Positions 37,407 through 47,642 of a stretch of 64,000 nt of DNA are shown piece by piece. The DNA lies in assembly GCF_016625195.1 (NCBI RefSeq), contig NZ_JACVUP010000005.1, positions 62,001 to 126,000 on the forward strand, written 5' to 3'. The position numbers and the translations under genes are program-made. Source of the DNA: Erwinia sp. S63 (GTDB lineage Bacteria; Pseudomonadota; Gammaproteobacteria; Enterobacterales; Enterobacteriaceae). The notes beneath the pieces are model-generated. The model saw only the letters and a program-made list of their open reading frames with translations, searched no databases and was not told where the DNA came from. How positions within the stretch are numbered: position 1 is the stretch's first letter; every line of letters begins with the position of its first letter.

Positions 37407-38261
37407 ATGTCACACGCTTTGATTATCGACATCAACGAATCCAACCTGCACCAGACGCTGGAACAATCCACGCAGATGCCGGTGCTGTTCTATTTCTGGT
37501 CCGATCGCAGCCAACACTGTCAGGAGCTGACGCCGGTGCTGGAGCGTCTGGCACAGGAGTATGCGGGTCAGTTCATTTTGGCCAAACTGGATTGTGATAA
37601 AGAGCAGATGGTGGCATCGCAGTTTGGTCTGCGCTCGATTCCAACCGTGTACCTGTTCCAGAACGGGCAGCCGGTGGATGGCTTCCAGGGCCCGCAACCG
37701 GAAGAAGCGATTCGCGCCCTGCTGCAAAAAGTGCTGCCGCGTGAAGAAGAGATCAAAACCCATCAGGCGATGCAGCTGATGGAAGAAGGCAAACCGCTGG
37801 ATGCGCTGCCGTTGCTGAAAGATGCCTGGGCGCTGAGCAACCAGAACAGTGAAATTGGTTTCCTGTTGGCAGAGGTGCTGATCACCCTCAGCCGCAGTGA
37901 AGAAGCAGAAGCGGTGCTGGCGGTGGTGCCATTGCAGGATCAGGACACCCGTTATCAAAGCCTGGTATCGCAAATCGACCTGCTAAAACAAGCCGCCGAT
38001 ACCCCTGAAATTCAACAACTGCAGGAACAGCTGGCAACCGAGCCCGCGAATGCGGAACTGGCTGCTAAACTTGCTTTACAGCTGCACCAGGTGGGCCGTA
38101 ACGAAGAGGCGCTGGATCTGCTGTTCAGCTTCCTGAAGAGCGATCTCAGTGCCGGAGAAGGCCAGGTACGTAAGATGTTCCAGGAGATTTTGGCCGCGCT
38201 CGGCACGGGCGATGCTCTCGCCACGCGCTATCGCCGCCAGCTGTACTCGCTGCTGTACTGA
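37407..38261 (+). CDS. cnoX: Chaperedoxin CnoX (YbbN)
   Basis: 284 residues: an N-terminal thioredoxin fold (to ~residue 110) whose active site reads S-Q-H-C instead of C-x-x-C (as in E. coli), followed by TPR-like helical repeats to the end. CnoX holds unfolding proteins under hypochlorite stress and passes them to GroEL and DnaK. The lone Cys fits mixed-disulphide formation rather than classical reductase activity. A small GC hairpin (37355-37369) precedes the gene. Confidence 0.95.
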   Translation: MSHALIIDINESNLHQTLEQSTQMPVLFYFWSDRSQHCQELTPVLERLAQEYAGQFILAKLDCDKEQMVASQFGLRSIPTVYLFQNGQPVDGFQGPQPEEAIRALLQKVLPREEEIKTHQAMQLMEEGKPLDALPLLKDAWALSNQNSEIGFLLAEVLITLSRSEEAEAVLAVVPLQDQDTRYQSLVSQIDLLKQAADTPEIQQLQEQLATEPANAELAAKLALQLHQVGRNEEALDLLFSFLKSDLSAGEGQVRKMFQEILAALGTGDALATRYRRQLYSLLY

Positions 38262-38280
38262 TCGGTACCGCGCGTGCAAC

Positions 38281-38299
38281 GGGCCGAACGAATCGGCCC
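38281..38299 (+). terminator. Hairpin between cnoX and qmcA
   Basis: Stem GGGCCGA / TCGGCCC with loop ACGAA, 20 bases after the cnoX stop. There is no T-run, so termination may be partial. Confidence 0.45.
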
Positions 38300-38324
38300 G
38301 ACAATCTGACAACCCGGAGGTTAT

Positions 38325-39239
38325 ATGTTGACTGTGATTCCCGTCATTATCGTGCTCGCGCTCGTCACTGTGTGGGCCGGTGTAAAAATTGTGCCACAAG
38401 GCTATCAGTGGACGGTGGAACGTTTTGGCCGTTACACCAAAACCCTGCCACCCGGTCTGAGTTTGATCGTGCCGTTCATGGATCGTATTGGTCGCAAAAT
38501 CAATATGATGGAACAAGTCCTCGATATCCCCTCGCAAGAAATCATCTCCAAAGATAACGCTAACGTCACTATTGATGCTGTGTGTTTTATTCAGGTGGTT
38601 GATCCTGCGCGCGCGGCCTATGAAGTCAGCAATCTTGAGCTGTCGATCCTCAATCTGACCATGACCAACATCCGTACGGTACTGGGTAGCATGGAATTGG
38701 ATGAGATGCTGTCGCAGCGCGATAACATCAATACCCGTTTGCTGCACATCGTCGATGAAGCCACCAATCCGTGGGGCGTGAAGATCACCCGTATAGAAAT
38801 CCGTGACGTGCGCCCGCCGCAGGAATTAATCGCGGCAATGAATGCGCAGATGAAGGCTGAGCGTACCAAGCGTGCCGACATCCTTACCGCAGAAGGCGTA
38901 CGCCAGGCGGCGATTTTACGCGCCGAAGGGGACAAGCAGTCGCAGATTCTGAAAGCCGAAGGTGAACGTACCTCCGCCTTCCTGCAGGCCGAAGCGCGTG
39001 AACGTCAGGCGCAGGCGGAAGCCAACGCCACGCGTGCCGTATCGGAAGCGATTGCCGCTGGCGATATTCAGGCGGTGAACTACTTTGTGGCGCAGAAATA
39101 TACCGATGCGCTGCAGAAGATCGGTGAATCTCATAACAGCAAAGTGGTGATGATGCCGCTGGATGCCAGCAGCTTGCTGGGTTCCATTGCCGGGATCGGG
39201 GAATTGCTGAAGGAGAGCCGTCAGGAGCGTAAACCGTGA
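38325..39239 (+). CDS. qmcA: SPFH/band-7 membrane protein QmcA
   Basis: 304 residues: N-terminal membrane anchor ([19 protein letters not shown]), SPFH domain ([15 protein letters not shown] to about residue 200), then an Ala/Glu/Gln-rich coiled coil ([19 protein letters not shown]). Forms stomatin-like membrane microdomains; E. coli QmcA is a multicopy suppressor of loss of FtsH/HtpX membrane proteolysis. Good RBS (CGGAGG). Coupled to ybbJ. Confidence 0.95.
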   Translation: MLTVIPVIIVLALVTVWAGVKIVPQGYQWTVERFGRYTKTLPPGLSLIVPFMDRIGRKINMMEQVLDIPSQEIISKDNANVTIDAVCFIQVVDPARAAYEVSNLELSILNLTMTNIRTVLGSMELDEMLSQRDNINTRLLHIVDEATNPWGVKITRIEIRDVRPPQELIAAMNAQMKAERTKRADILTAEGVRQAAILRAEGDKQSQILKAEGERTSAFLQAEARERQAQAEANATRAVSEAIAAGDIQAVNYFVAQKYTDALQKIGESHNSKVVMMPLDASSLLGSIAGIGELLKESRQERKP

Positions 39240-39697
39240 TCCTGATGGAACTGATTGCCCATCCACACTGGTTCTGGCTGACGCTGGGCGGCCTGCTGCT
39301 GGCCGCTGAAATGCTCGGCACCAGCGGTTATCTGCTGTGGAGTGGTTTAGCAGCGGTGCTGGTCGGCCTGATTGAGTGGTTTTTCCCTTTCTCGTGGACG
39401 CATCAGGGCATTTTGTTCGCCGTGCTGACGTTGCTGTGCGTCTACTTCTGGTATCGCTGGATGCGCTACCGTGAGGTTGCTCAGCAGCCCAACACCCTGA
39501 ATCAACGCGGATCGCAGATGATCGGTATGCACCTGACTCTGGATTCCACGCTCAAAGATGGTTTAGGTCATGTACGCATTGGCGACAGCAGTTGGCGAGT
39601 ACAGGCAAAAGAAGATTTGCCCGCTGGGACGCCAGTAATTGTCACCGGAGTAGTCGGCATCACGCTATTGATTCAGCCGCGCTTCCCTTCGCCCTGA
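39236..39697 (+). CDS. ybbJ: NfeD-like membrane protein YbbJ
   Basis: 153 residues; GTG 39236 overlaps the qmcA stop (ATG 39245 is the alternative). Two to three membrane segments in the first ~85 residues, then a small OB-fold NfeD domain ([16 protein letters not shown]). SPFH-NfeD pairs work together; YbbJ is the partner of QmcA. The last 25 bases overlap the 3' end of convergent cueR. Confidence 0.94.
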   Translation: MILMELIAHPHWFWLTLGGLLLAAEMLGTSGYLLWSGLAAVLVGLIEWFFPFSWTHQGILFAVLTLLCVYFWYRWMRYREVAQQPNTLNQRGSQMIGMHLTLDSTLKDGLGHVRIGDSSWRVQAKEDLPAGTPVIVTGVVGITLLIQPRFPSP

Positions 39698-40089
39698 TGG
39701 CAGCAGCCCGTCAGATGATTGATAATCGGGCACTCAGCGCTGTCATCGCCAGGGCAGGCTTCAGCTAATTCCAGCAGTCGCGCGCGCATCGCATGTAATT
39801 CTTCAATGTGCGCTGCGATTTCATCTGCTTTCTGCAAGGTGCGCGCTTTGACATCCGCGCTGTGGCGAGCGGGATCGTTGAACAGAGTCACCAGCTCGCG
39901 GCACTCGTCCAGCGTAAAGCCGACCTGACGCGCCTGGCGCAGCAGATTTAGCTCATCGATATGGTGCGCGGCATAGCTGCGGTAACCATTGTCACTACGC
40001 AACGGCGGCGTCACCACGCCCTTCTCTTCATAAAAGCGGATCGCCTTGCTGGTCAGTCCGGTCTTTTTTGCCACATCGCTGATGTTCAT
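39673..40089 (-). CDS. cueR: Copper-responsive MerR-type regulator CueR
   Basis: 138 residues. N-terminal MerR winged helix ([24 protein letters not shown]), long dimerisation helix, then the metal loop [10 protein letters not shown] whose two Cys bind Cu(I), Ag(I) or Au(I), and a C-terminal Cys/His cluster. Activates copA by untwisting a promoter with a long spacer. Divergent from copA, with the CueR operator between them; same layout as many Enterobacterales. Confidence 0.96.
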   Translation of the reverse strand: MNISDVAKKTGLTSKAIRFYEEKGVVTPPLRSDNGYRSYAAHHIDELNLLRQARQVGFTLDECRELVTLFNDPARHSADVKARTLQKADEIAAHIEELHAMRARLLELAEACPGDDSAECPIINHLTGCCHQGEGKRG

Positions 40090-40100
40090 GTCTCTGCCTC

Positions 40101-40131
40101 TTGACCTTCCCCTGAATGGAAGGTTTAGGCT
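40101..40131 (+). promoter_or_regulatory. CueR operator and copA promoter
   Basis: -35 TTGACC (40101-40106) and -10 TAGGCT (40126-40131) are 19 bases apart, the overlong spacer typical of MerR-family targets. The spacer carries a perfect dyad ACCTTCC (40104-40110) / GGAAGGT (40118-40124), nearly identical to the E. coli copA site. Confidence 0.93.
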
Positions 40132-40186
40132 CTATAACTAATGCAAAGTTTGCAGACAGTCAAACCTCTCGTTTAAGGAGTTTAAG

Positions 40187-42685
40187 ATGTCACACACACA
40201 ATTACTGGCGCTGGACGGTTTGTCCTGTGGCCACTGCGTCAAACGGGTCAAAGAAGCGCTGGAGCAGCGTGACGATGTGGAACAAGCGGACGTCACCCAG
40301 CAGGAAGCGCGCGTTATCGGTGCTGCCAGCGCCAGCGATCTGATTGCGACCGTGGAACAGGCCGGCTATCACGCGGCGGTGAAAGACAGCCCAAAGCCTG
40401 AGCCGTTGACAGCAACAGAGCCGCCGCCGGAGGCGCTGACAACGGAGTCGCAACCGGCAGAAGAAAACCTTCCGGTGCACCATTTGCTAATCGGCGGCAT
40501 GAGCTGCGCCAGCTGTGTGAGCCGGGTGGAACAGGCGTTGCAGAAAGTGCCTGGCGTCAGTCAGGCCCGCGTCAACCTCGGGGAGCGCAGTGCGCTGGTG
40601 TTAGGCGATGCGCAAGCCGAGGCGCTGATTGGCGCAGTGGATCAGGCGGGCTATTCCGCTGAAGTGATCGACGATGAACAGACGCGCCGTGAACGCCAGC
40701 AGGTCAGCGCACAGCAGGCGATGCGCCGCTTTAGCTGGCAGGCGGCATTGGCGCTGTTGCTCGGCGTGCCAATGATGATCTGGGGCATGCTTGGCGACAA
40801 CATGATGCTGAGTGACGCCAACCAAACGTTATGGCGCTCGCTCGGCGTTATCACCTTGCTGGTAATGGTGATCGCTGGCGGCCACTTCTATCGCAGTGCC
40901 TGGCGCAGCTTGATGCACGGCACCGCCACCATGGATACGCTGGTGGCCTTAGGCACTGGCGCCGCCTGGCTCTATTCCATGAGCGTGGCGCTGTGGCCGG
41001 AATTTTTCCCGATGCAGGCACGACATCTCTATTTCGAAGCCAGCGTGATGATCGTCGGTTTGATTAATCTCGGCCATGCGCTGGAGCAGCGAGCACGCCA
41101 GCGGGCCTCCAAAGCCCTCGAACGGCTACTGGATCTCACCCCGGCGCAAGCCTGTGTCATCGACGAACAAGGTGAAACGTTAATGCCGCTGAGCGAGGTG
41201 CAACCCGGCATGCTGCTGAAGCTGGTGACGGGCGATCGCGTGCCGGTGGACGGCGAAGTCGAAAGCGGCGAAGCCTGGTTTGATGAAGCGATGTTAACCG
41301 GTGAAGCGGTGCCGCAGGCGAAACAGCCGGGCGATAAAGTCTATGCCGGGACGCTGGTGCAGGATGGCACGTTGCGCTTCGTAGCGCGCGCCACCGGCAG
41401 CCACACCACCCTGGCGCGTATCATCAATCTGGTGCGTCAGGCGCAGAGCAGTAAACCGGACATTGGCCGCCTGGCCGATCGCATCTCGGCAGTGTTTGTG
41501 CCGGTGGTGGTGGCGATTGCTCTTCTGGCGGGTCTGGTGTGGTATCTGGTCGGCCCGCAGCCGCAGTTGGCCTATACGCTGGTGATCGTCACCACGGTAC
41601 TGATTATCGCCTGCCCTTGCGCGCTGGGACTGGCTACGCCAATGTCGGTGATTGCCGGCGTTGGCCGTGCGGCAGAACTGGGCGTGCTGGTACGCGATGC
41701 TGATGCGCTGCAGCGTGCCAGCGAAGTCGATACCATCGTGTTTGATAAAACCGGCACGCTGACACGCGGCACCCCGCAGGTGAGCGATGTGCTGGTATAT
41801 GGCGACTGGAATCGCCAGCAGGTGCTAAGCGCAGCGGCGCAGCTGGAACGAGGCTCGAATCATCCGCTGGCCAAAGCGATTCTGGCGGCAGCGCCGGATC
41901 TCAGCGACGAGCCCATCAAGCAATTTCGTACAATACGTGGCAAAGGCGTGAGCGCTAAAGTGGCAGGCAGAACGCTGCTGCTCGGCAATCAGGCGCTGCT
42001 GGATGAGCAGCAGATTGACTACCGCGCTGCACAACAAGATATCGAGCGTTTCGCCGCGCAAGGCACCACGCCAGTATTGCTGGCCGATCACCGTCAGTTG
42101 CTGGGTCTGATTGCTCTGCGTGACAGCCTGCGTCCGGAAAGCACAGAGGCATTACAGCGTCTGCACCAGTTGGGTTATCGGTTAATCATGCTGACCGGCG
42201 ATCATCAGAAAACCGCACAGGTGATTGCTGCCGAAGCGGGTATTGATGAAGTGATCGCGGGCGTGCTGCCCGAAGGCAAGGCGCAGGCGATTGCGCAGTT
42301 GCAGCAGCAAGGGCGCAAAGTGGTGATGGTCGGCGATGGCATCAACGATGCGCCCGCGCTGGCGCAGGCCGATGTGGGGATTGCCATGGGTGGCGGCAGC
42401 GATGTGGCCGTCGAAACCGCCGCCATGACGCTGATGCGCAACGATCTGCACTGCGTTGCCGATGCACTGGCGATGGCAGACGCAACGCTGCGCAACATGC
42501 GTCAGAATTTGCTCGGTGCTTTTATTTATAACAGCCTGGGGATTCCGATTGCGGCGGGTGTGCTCTATCCGTTCACCGGCTTACTGCTCAGCCCGATTGT
42601 GGCAGGCGCAGCGATGGCGCTGTCATCAATTACCGTGGTGAGTAACGCGAATCGTTTGTTGCGCTTTAAGCCGGCAAAACGTTAA
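40187..42685 (+). CDS. copA: Cu(I)-exporting P1B-type ATPase CopA
   Basis: 832 residues. Two N-terminal metal-binding domains with CxxC: Cys14-x-x-Cys17 and Cys107-x-x-Cys110. Eight membrane helices follow, with the ion-path motif Cys476-Pro-Cys478, phosphorylation motif D520-KTGT, TGE-type actuator motif (LTGEAVP) and hinge [10 protein letters not shown]. Pumps cytosolic Cu(I) to the periplasm. Transcribed from the CueR-controlled promoter. No defects seen. Confidence 0.97.
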   Translation: MSHTQLLALDGLSCGHCVKRVKEALEQRDDVEQADVTQQEARVIGAASASDLIATVEQAGYHAAVKDSPKPEPLTATEPPPEALTTESQPAEENLPVHHLLIGGMSCASCVSRVEQALQKVPGVSQARVNLGERSALVLGDAQAEALIGAVDQAGYSAEVIDDEQTRRERQQVSAQQAMRRFSWQAALALLLGVPMMIWGMLGDNMMLSDANQTLWRSLGVITLLVMVIAGGHFYRSAWRSLMHGTATMDTLVALGTGAAWLYSMSVALWPEFFPMQARHLYFEASVMIVGLINLGHALEQRARQRASKALERLLDLTPAQACVIDEQGETLMPLSEVQPGMLLKLVTGDRVPVDGEVESGEAWFDEAMLTGEAVPQAKQPGDKVYAGTLVQDGTLRFVARATGSHTTLARIINLVRQAQSSKPDIGRLADRISAVFVPVVVAIALLAGLVWYLVGPQPQLAYTLVIVTTVLIIACPCALGLATPMSVIAGVGRAAELGVLVRDADALQRASEVDTIVFDKTGTLTRGTPQVSDVLVYGDWNRQQVLSAAAQLERGSNHPLAKAILAAAPDLSDEPIKQFRTIRGKGVSAKVAGRTLLLGNQALLDEQQIDYRAAQQDIERFAAQGTTPVLLADHRQLLGLIALRDSLRPESTEALQRLHQLGYRLIMLTGDHQKTAQVIAAEAGIDEVIAGVLPEGKAQAIAQLQQQGRKVVMVGDGINDAPALAQADVGIAMGGGSDVAVETAAMTLMRNDLHCVADALAMADATLRNMRQNLLGAFIYNSLGIPIAAGVLYPFTGLLLSPIVAGAAMALSSITVVSNANRLLRFKPAKR

Positions 42686-42756
42686 TCGCCCTCTCTGCCC
42701 TGTTTTTCAGTGACTGAAATCGCTAGCATGGATTTTTGACTTCAAAAGGACAGGGC

Positions 42757-43557
42757 ATGAGACGCAGTCTGTGGCACAGCTTCCAGCAGATGGCCGCCAG
42801 CCTCTTCCCGGCACGCTATACCTGGCCGGCAATGGATATCAAATTGGGCGGTCGACGCCTGCACCTGGCGGGCAGCATTCATATGGGCACGCGCGATATG
42901 CAGCCGTTGCCCGCCGGTCTGTTGCGTCAACTGAGCAAAGCCGATGCACTGATTGTCGAAGCCGATATTACCCAGGGTGCATCGCCCTTCAGTAATGATG
43001 ATGACTATGCACCGCTGGCAATGCGCCTGGATGCCGAGGTGTTACTGCGGCTGGATGTGCTGTGCGATGAGCTTTCGCTTTCCATGGCAGTGTTCGACAC
43101 GCTGCCATTCTGGCAAATCGCCTTGATGCTGCAAGCGCAACAGGCGCAGCGTCTGGGGTTACGGCCGCAATACGGCATTGATTACCAGCTCCTGATGGCG
43201 GCGAAAGCGGCCAATAAGCGCATCATTGAACTGGAAGGCCCGGAAACTCAGATCGCGCTACTGAAGTCGTTGCCGCAACAGGGTTTGTCGCTGTTACTGG
43301 ACACGCTGGAGCATTGGCACACCAACGCCCGCCTGCTGCAAACCATGATCAGCTGGTGGCTGGATGCACCGCCCACGCAGCAACCTGTGGCCCTGCCGAC
43401 CACCTTCAGTAGCGATCTTAATGACACGTTGATGCGCAATCGCAATCAGCACTGGCGCGAGTTATTGCAGGCGCTGCCGAAAGGCCGCTATGTGGTGGCT
43501 GTCGGTGCGCTGCATCTGTATGGCGAGGATAATTTGCCGGGATTGCTAAAGTCGTAA
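42757..43557 (+). CDS. ybaP: TraB/GumN-family protein YbaP
   Basis: About 266 residues from ATG 42757 (AAAGGA upstream). TraB/PrgY/GumN fold related to Tiki-type metalloproteases: two GxxH-like motifs are visible, HLAGSIHMG near residue 34 and VAVGALHLYGEDNL near the C-terminus, with EADIT after the first. The N-terminus has no clear signal peptide. E. coli YbaP has no firm function. Follows copA by 71 bases. Confidence 0.9.
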   Translation: MRRSLWHSFQQMAASLFPARYTWPAMDIKLGGRRLHLAGSIHMGTRDMQPLPAGLLRQLSKADALIVEADITQGASPFSNDDDYAPLAMRLDAEVLLRLDVLCDELSLSMAVFDTLPFWQIALMLQAQQAQRLGLRPQYGIDYQLLMAAKAANKRIIELEGPETQIALLKSLPQQGLSLLLDTLEHWHTNARLLQTMISWWLDAPPTQQPVALPTTFSSDLNDTLMRNRNQHWRELLQALPKGRYVVAVGALHLYGEDNLPGLLKS

Positions 43558-43901
43558 CCAGCGCTGTAACCGCAGGGCTCTATGCTCCTCGCAAGTACTG
43601 AAAGCCGTCAGTACGATGAAGCGCGTAGGTATGATCGCGCGGAAAAAGGGTTGAGTGGTTGAGCAGTGAGTAATTGAGCCGTTAAGCCGTTGAGCCGCAT
43701 ATGGCAGGCAAAGCGGATGCGCGGCGAATTGCAGGCAAAAAAGAAGGCCAATATCGCTATCGGCCCGTCAAAGAGGAATTTGTTTATGATTTTGGTTATC
43801 ACCAGCATTGCTGGCGCCGGCCAATTTTCGCGCAAAGTTCAGAATTTCGCCAGTATTATTCATCAAAACTGAAATAAGAATTTTCGTAGCAAGGACAGAA
43901 C
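43558..43901. other. Intergenic gap ybaP-ybaK
   Basis: No firm gene in 344 bases. It holds a 7-bp hairpin (GTACTGA 43595-43601 / TCAGTAC 43608-43614), a run of near-repeats TTGAGC/TTAAGCCG at 43651-43698, and a 28-codon ORF with a good ribosome-binding site (43786-43872), listed separately. Confidence 0.5.
43786..43872 (+). CDS. Possible 28-residue small protein
   Basis: ATG 43786 has AGAGGA nine to ten bases upstream and codes for 28 residues: a hydrophobic start (MILVITSIAGAG) and a basic/polar end, stopping at TGA 43870-43872. The frame is open further left to 43690. No family is recognised, and such ORFs arise by chance; the main support is the ribosome-binding site. Confidence 0.2.
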   Translation: MILVITSIAGAGQFSRKVQNFASIIHQN

Positions 43902-44381
43902 ATGACACCCGCCGTAAAACTGCTGGAAAAACAAAAGGTCGCTTTTACTCTTCACCCTTACGAGCACGACAGCCATGAGACAAATTTTGGTGACGAGGCG
44001 GTGCGGAAGCTCAATCTTGATGCGCGTCAGGTGTTCAAAACCCTGTTAGTGGCGCTCAACGGCGATGCCAAAGCGCTCGCAGTAGCGGTGACGCCGGTCT
44101 CCTCGCAACTCGATTTGAAAAAAGTGGCCAAGGCGCTGGGCGCGAAAAAGGCCGATATGGCCGATCCGCAACTGGCGCAGCGCGTGACCGGTTATCTGGT
44201 GGGTGGCATCAGCCCGCTGGGGCAGAAAAAACGCCTGCCGACGGTGATCGACCAACAAGCGGCGGAATTTGCCACCATCTTTATCTCCGGCGGCAAGCGC
44301 GGGCTCGATATTGAACTGGCGGCGCAGGATCTGGCGCGACTGCTGGATGCCGAACTGGCGGACGTGGCGCGCCGCGATTAA
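43902..44381 (+). CDS. ybaK: Cys-tRNA(Pro)/Cys-tRNA(Cys) deacylase YbaK
   Basis: 159 residues, same size as E. coli YbaK. Trans-editing factor that hydrolyses Cys mischarged on tRNA-Pro. INS-family features: catalytic Lys region ([13 protein letters not shown], ~residues 40-52), the [10 protein letters not shown] loop (~residues 101-110) and [13 protein letters not shown] near 125. The last ten codons and the stop lie in a tandem repeat, so the C-terminus was the template for the extra copies downstream. Confidence 0.96.
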   Translation: MTPAVKLLEKQKVAFTLHPYEHDSHETNFGDEAVRKLNLDARQVFKTLLVALNGDAKALAVAVTPVSSQLDLKKVAKALGAKKADMADPQLAQRVTGYLVGGISPLGQKKRLPTVIDQQAAEFATIFISGGKRGLDIELAAQDLARLLDAELADVARRD

Positions 44382-44489
44382 TTCGGCTGCTGGATGTCGT
44401 ACTGGCCGACGTGGCACGCCGCGATTAATTCGGCTGCTGGATGCCGCACTGGCCGACGTGCGCGTCGCGATTAATTCGGCTGCTGGGCG
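44340..44489. repeat. 47-bp tandem repeat, three copies, at the ybaK/LysR junction
   Basis: Successive units start with CTGCTGGATG at 44340, 44387 and 44434 and with CTGCTGGGCG at 44480 (periods 47, 47 and 46). Each unit contains GACGTG near its middle and GATTAATTCGG, whose TTAA holds the stop codon of ybaK on one strand and, in the last unit, of the convergent LysR gene on the other. The copies differ at a few positions, so the amplification is not recent. Confidence 0.9.
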
Positions 44490-45340
44490 CAGAGTTGATC
44501 GATCATCCAGCGTCCTGCGGGTCCCGGTTGATTGCGGCGCGACCAGATCACATCCACCGCGATGCGCTGTGGCCAGCCCGGCACCGGCAACTCTTTCAGC
44601 ACCTGATGACCAAACTGCTCCACCAGCCAGCGCGGTAACACACTCCAGCCGAACCCCTGCTCCGCCATCTCCAGCAGCAACAAATAAGAAGGTGCCGACC
44701 ATACACGCCCGGCGGGCAGCGGTTGGCGGTTTTGCACCCAGGTGTTAAGCCGCAAATGGCGTAACTCGCCGAGCTTTGCTTCACTCACCTGCTTTGACTG
44801 CGATAACGCATGATCCTGATGCAGATAGATCGCCATCTCCGCCCCCACCTGCAAACGCGCCACCGCCAGATCCGGCGGCAGCTGCGGCTGCGCGCGCACC
44901 ACACCAAGATGCACGCGCCCGGCCTGTAGCAGATCCAGTGCATCCGCATCTTCAGCAATCATGCATTCAAATTCGATATCCGGATAACGCGCTTCAAAGC
45001 GGTTGAGCAAATTCTCATGGTGATCGGCCTGCCAGAAATCAGAAATCGCAATGCTGAGACGCGGTTCCACACCCTGCGACAGCCGCACCGCCAGCTCATC
45101 CAACCGCTGGCTGGCCGCCAGAATCTGCTGCACCTGCGCCAGGGCGCGCTGCCCTTGTTCGGTTAATACCGGCTGGCGACCGCTGCGATCAAACAGCGTG
45201 AAACCCAGATCGTCTTCCAGATTGGCCACGGCGCTGCTGATGGTGGACTGGCTTTTGGCCAGCGCCCGCGCCGCCGCAGAAAACGAGCCGCTGGCAACGG
45301 TCTGCACAAAGGCCTCAAGGGATTCCGGGGAGTATTTCAT
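44471..45340 (-). CDS. LysR-type regulator, divergent from PACE efflux gene
   Basis: 289 residues: N-terminal winged helix (FVQTVASGSFSAAARALAKSQSTISSAVANLE) and a LysR substrate-binding domain. Divergent from the PACE transporter gene with a 90-base shared control region; LysR-PACE pairs of this kind are common, so it most likely controls that pump. Its last codons lie in the 47-bp repeat. Ligand unknown. Confidence 0.88.
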   Translation of the reverse strand: MKYSPESLEAFVQTVASGSFSAAARALAKSQSTISSAVANLEDDLGFTLFDRSGRQPVLTEQGQRALAQVQQILAASQRLDELAVRLSQGVEPRLSIAISDFWQADHHENLLNRFEARYPDIEFECMIAEDADALDLLQAGRVHLGVVRAQPQLPPDLAVARLQVGAEMAIYLHQDHALSQSKQVSEAKLGELRHLRLNTWVQNRQPLPAGRVWSAPSYLLLLEMAEQGFGWSVLPRWLVEQFGHQVLKELPVPGWPQRIAVDVIWSRRNQPGPAGRWMIDQLCAQQPN

Positions 45341-45430
45341 GGTGAACCATCGCTTTTATCGATAGGTAATCATTTTATCTTAGCATTTCGTGGTGAGAAA
45401 ATGTGTCGCGTTACCTAATAGGAGGTTTAT

Positions 45431-45862
45431 ATGCGTACCCGTTCGCTGAAAGAACGTTTTTATCATGCTGCAGGATTTGAAGTGCTGGCGATTCTCACTG
45501 TGGCACCGCTGGCTGCCTGGATTATGGAAAAGCCGCTGTTTCAGATGGGCGCGCTGGCGATTATGTTGTCAACGGTCGCCATGCTGTGGAACATGATCTA
45601 TAACACCGGTTTTGATCGCATCTGGCCGCCGCAGAGAAAACGCGGCCTCGGTCTGCGCGCCATCCACGCGCTGGGCTTTGAAGGGGGCTTTATCGTCATC
45701 GGTTTACCGATTGCCGCCTGGATGCTGAAGATTACGCTGCTGCAAGCCTTTATGGTGGAAGTCGCGTTCTTCCTGTTCTTCCTGCCCTATACCATGGCTT
45801 ATAACTGGATGTGGGATAAATTGCGCCAGCGCTGGCTGACGCAGAAATCCTGTCAGGCATAA
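45431..45862 (+). CDS. PACE-family multidrug efflux transporter
   Basis: 143 residues, four membrane helices arranged as two similar pairs (two BTP domains, FHAAGFEVLAI-like start in each half: HAAGFEVLAI near residue 12 and HALGFEGGFIV near residue 78). The conserved early Glu (FEVLA) and the WNMIYN and YNWMWDK motifs match PACE proteins such as AceI, which export chlorhexidine, acriflavine or short diamines by proton antiport. RBS AGGAGG upstream of the ATG. Controlled in all likelihood by the divergent LysR gene. Confidence 0.93.
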   Translation: MRTRSLKERFYHAAGFEVLAILTVAPLAAWIMEKPLFQMGALAIMLSTVAMLWNMIYNTGFDRIWPPQRKRGLGLRAIHALGFEGGFIVIGLPIAAWMLKITLLQAFMVEVAFFLFFLPYTMAYNWMWDKLRQRWLTQKSCQA

Positions 45863-45865
45863 AAC

Positions 45866-45887
45866 TACGGCGCCCAATCGGGCGCCG
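45866..45887. terminator. Bidirectional terminator, PACE gene/ushA
   Basis: Stem ACGGCGCCC / GGGCGCCGT with loop AATC, followed by TTTTTA on the plus side, between two convergent genes only 28 bases apart. Confidence 0.92.
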
Positions 45888-45890
45888 TTT

Positions 45891-47642
45891 TTATTTGTGC
45901 AGCGCACGCGGCCAGATCCACGCCAAAATGGCCTGCGGATAGCTACGCTTCTTTGGCTTTTCCTGCGCTTTATCGCGCTCTTGCACCTGCTGCTCCGTCA
46001 AATGCACGATGCCGTTTGGCGCATAGTCGGCGATTTTCAGCGGTGAGTGCGCCGTGACGTAATCGCGCAGCACATCCGCATCGCGCAGTCCGGTATTGCT
46101 GAAGCCCGCATGCGCCTCGATGTTGGGATACCCATCACCGCCGCTGGTATTAAAGCTGTTGGTGGCCATGCGATAGGTTTTGTCTTTTTGCAACGGCTCG
46201 CCGTTAATCTTCACCTCGCTCACCGCTTTGCCATCCGCCACCAGACTGATATTGCTGAACTGCGCAAAGCCACCGGAGTTGGTTTTGATGTTGGCAACCG
46301 TGGCAAGATACTTCAGCAGCTCGTCCCCGCTCAGCGTGACTGACACCACCTGATTACCAAACGGCTGCACCTGTAACAGATCACGCCAGCTAAGTTTGCC
46401 TGCGGCCAGCGAGGTGCGAATGCCACCGCCACTGATCACCGCGAAATCCGCTTGGGTCGCTGCCATCTGCGCGCGCAAAATCAGCTGGCCAAGATTGGTT
46501 TGTTCAAAGCGTACTTTGTCGCGTTCCCCGAAAAATACGCCGTCGCTGCTGCCGACACTCACGTCGAGCTTCTTCGCCGCGCGCAGTTGATACGGCGTCA
46601 GTAACTTCATCATTGCGCTGTTGGGTGGGATCTCTTCCTGCCAGGTAAGCCAGGAAACGCTGCCATCCAGATTCTTCACTTCGTGCTTTAAGTTCACCGG
46701 GATCAGCTGATAGCTGTCCAGCGTCAACTCGCCGTTGCGGAAGGTGAAATCGCCGCGTCCAACATATTTGCCCCACTCTTTCGCCTGCATGATCCACACA
46801 CCGTTTTGGCGATCGGGCTGACAAGGCTGGCCGGGCTGATAATCTTTCACGCTGACGTTGTCTTTCTCCATGCACACCGCATCCTGCGAGTGGCCGCCAA
46901 TGATCACATTGATGGTGCCCGGCGGCAGACTGCGCGCCAGCTCCACATCACCCGGCGCGTTGCTGCCGTGCTGTCCATCGTCGTAATGGCCCATGTGCGT
47001 CAGCGCCACGATCACATCGGGTTTTTCACTGGCACGCAGTTCCGCCACCGCTTTTTCCGTCTCTTTCACCGGATCGCGAATGTCGATATTGGCAATATTT
47101 TCCGGATTGGAAATTTTCAGCGTATCGGTGGTGGTCAGGCCAATCACCGCGATCTTCAGCCCCATGCGATTAAAGATCGCCCACGGCTTGAACAGACGCT
47201 GGTCGGTGCCCTTTTGATAGATATTGGCGGAGAGGAACGGAAATTTGGCCCACTTCTGCTGCTGTTGCAGCACGCTGATCGGCTTGTCGAACTCGTGATT
47301 ACCGAGCGCCATGGCATCGTAACCAATCAGGTTCATACCGCGAATATCGGGCTCGGCATTGAGCAGATCCGATTCCGGCACGCCAGTATTCACGTCCCCG
47401 GCGGAAAGGATCAAGGCACCGCCGCCTTTGGCCTGCACATCATAACGCTGTTTATCCATCAGCGTTTTTTGCGCCGCCAGACCGTACTCGCCCTGCGCAT
47501 TGGTCCAGTAGCGACCGTGATGATCGTTGGTGTGCAGAATACTGAATCGATAACTGCGATCCGTTTGCCATGCCTGCGCCAGCATCGGCAGCAACAGCAC
47601 GATCAGCGCCAGCCAGCGCCCTCTCCGCGGGAATAACAACAA
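45891..47642 (-). CDS. ushA: Periplasmic UDP-sugar hydrolase/5'-nucleotidase
   Basis: About 583 residues. TTG 47642 is preferred: AAGGAG lies six bases upstream and it gives a normal signal peptide (basic start, core WLALIVLLLPMLAQA). The GTG at 47672 would add ten charged residues without a site. Metallophosphatase domain: ILHTNDHHG (metal ligands), GDVNTGVPESD, GNHEFD, THMGHYD and GGHSQD; C-terminal nucleotidase domain with SGGGIR and NSFNTSGGDGYP. It hydrolyses UDP-glucose and nucleotides in the periplasm. The ~30-residue Lys/Glu-rich C-terminal tail goes beyond E. coli UshA. Confidence 0.93.
   Translation of the reverse strand: MLLFPRRGRWLALIVLLLPMLAQAWQTDRSYRFSILHTNDHHGRYWTNAQGEYGLAAQKTLMDKQRYDVQAKGGGALILSAGDVNTGVPESDLLNAEPDIRGMNLIGYDAMALGNHEFDKPISVLQQQQKWAKFPFLSANIYQKGTDQRLFKPWAIFNRMGLKIAVIGLTTTDTLKISNPENIANIDIRDPVKETEKAVAELRASEKPDVIVALTHMGHYDDGQHGSNAPGDVELARSLPPGTINVIIGGHSQDAVCMEKDNVSVKDYQPGQPCQPDRQNGVWIMQAKEWGKYVGRGDFTFRNGELTLDSYQLIPVNLKHEVKNLDGSVSWLTWQEEIPPNSAMMKLLTPYQLRAAKKLDVSVGSSDGVFFGERDKVRFEQTNLGQLILRAQMAATQADFAVISGGGIRTSLAAGKLSWRDLLQVQPFGNQVVSVTLSGDELLKYLATVANIKTNSGGFAQFSNISLVADGKAVSEVKINGEPLQKDKTYRMATNSFNTSGGDGYPNIEAHAGFSNTGLRDADVLRDYVTAHSPLKIADYAPNGIVHLTEQQVQERDKAQEKPKKRSYPQAILAWIWPRALHK

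Noticed and set aside
43651..43698. Short repeat array, possible CRISPR
   Set aside because: The TTGAGC-like units are only 6-9 bases with no spacers of even length; no cas genes in the window.
46806..47636. 276-residue ORF antisense to ushA
   Set aside because: Same reason: antisense to a clear gene; Arg/His-rich composition.
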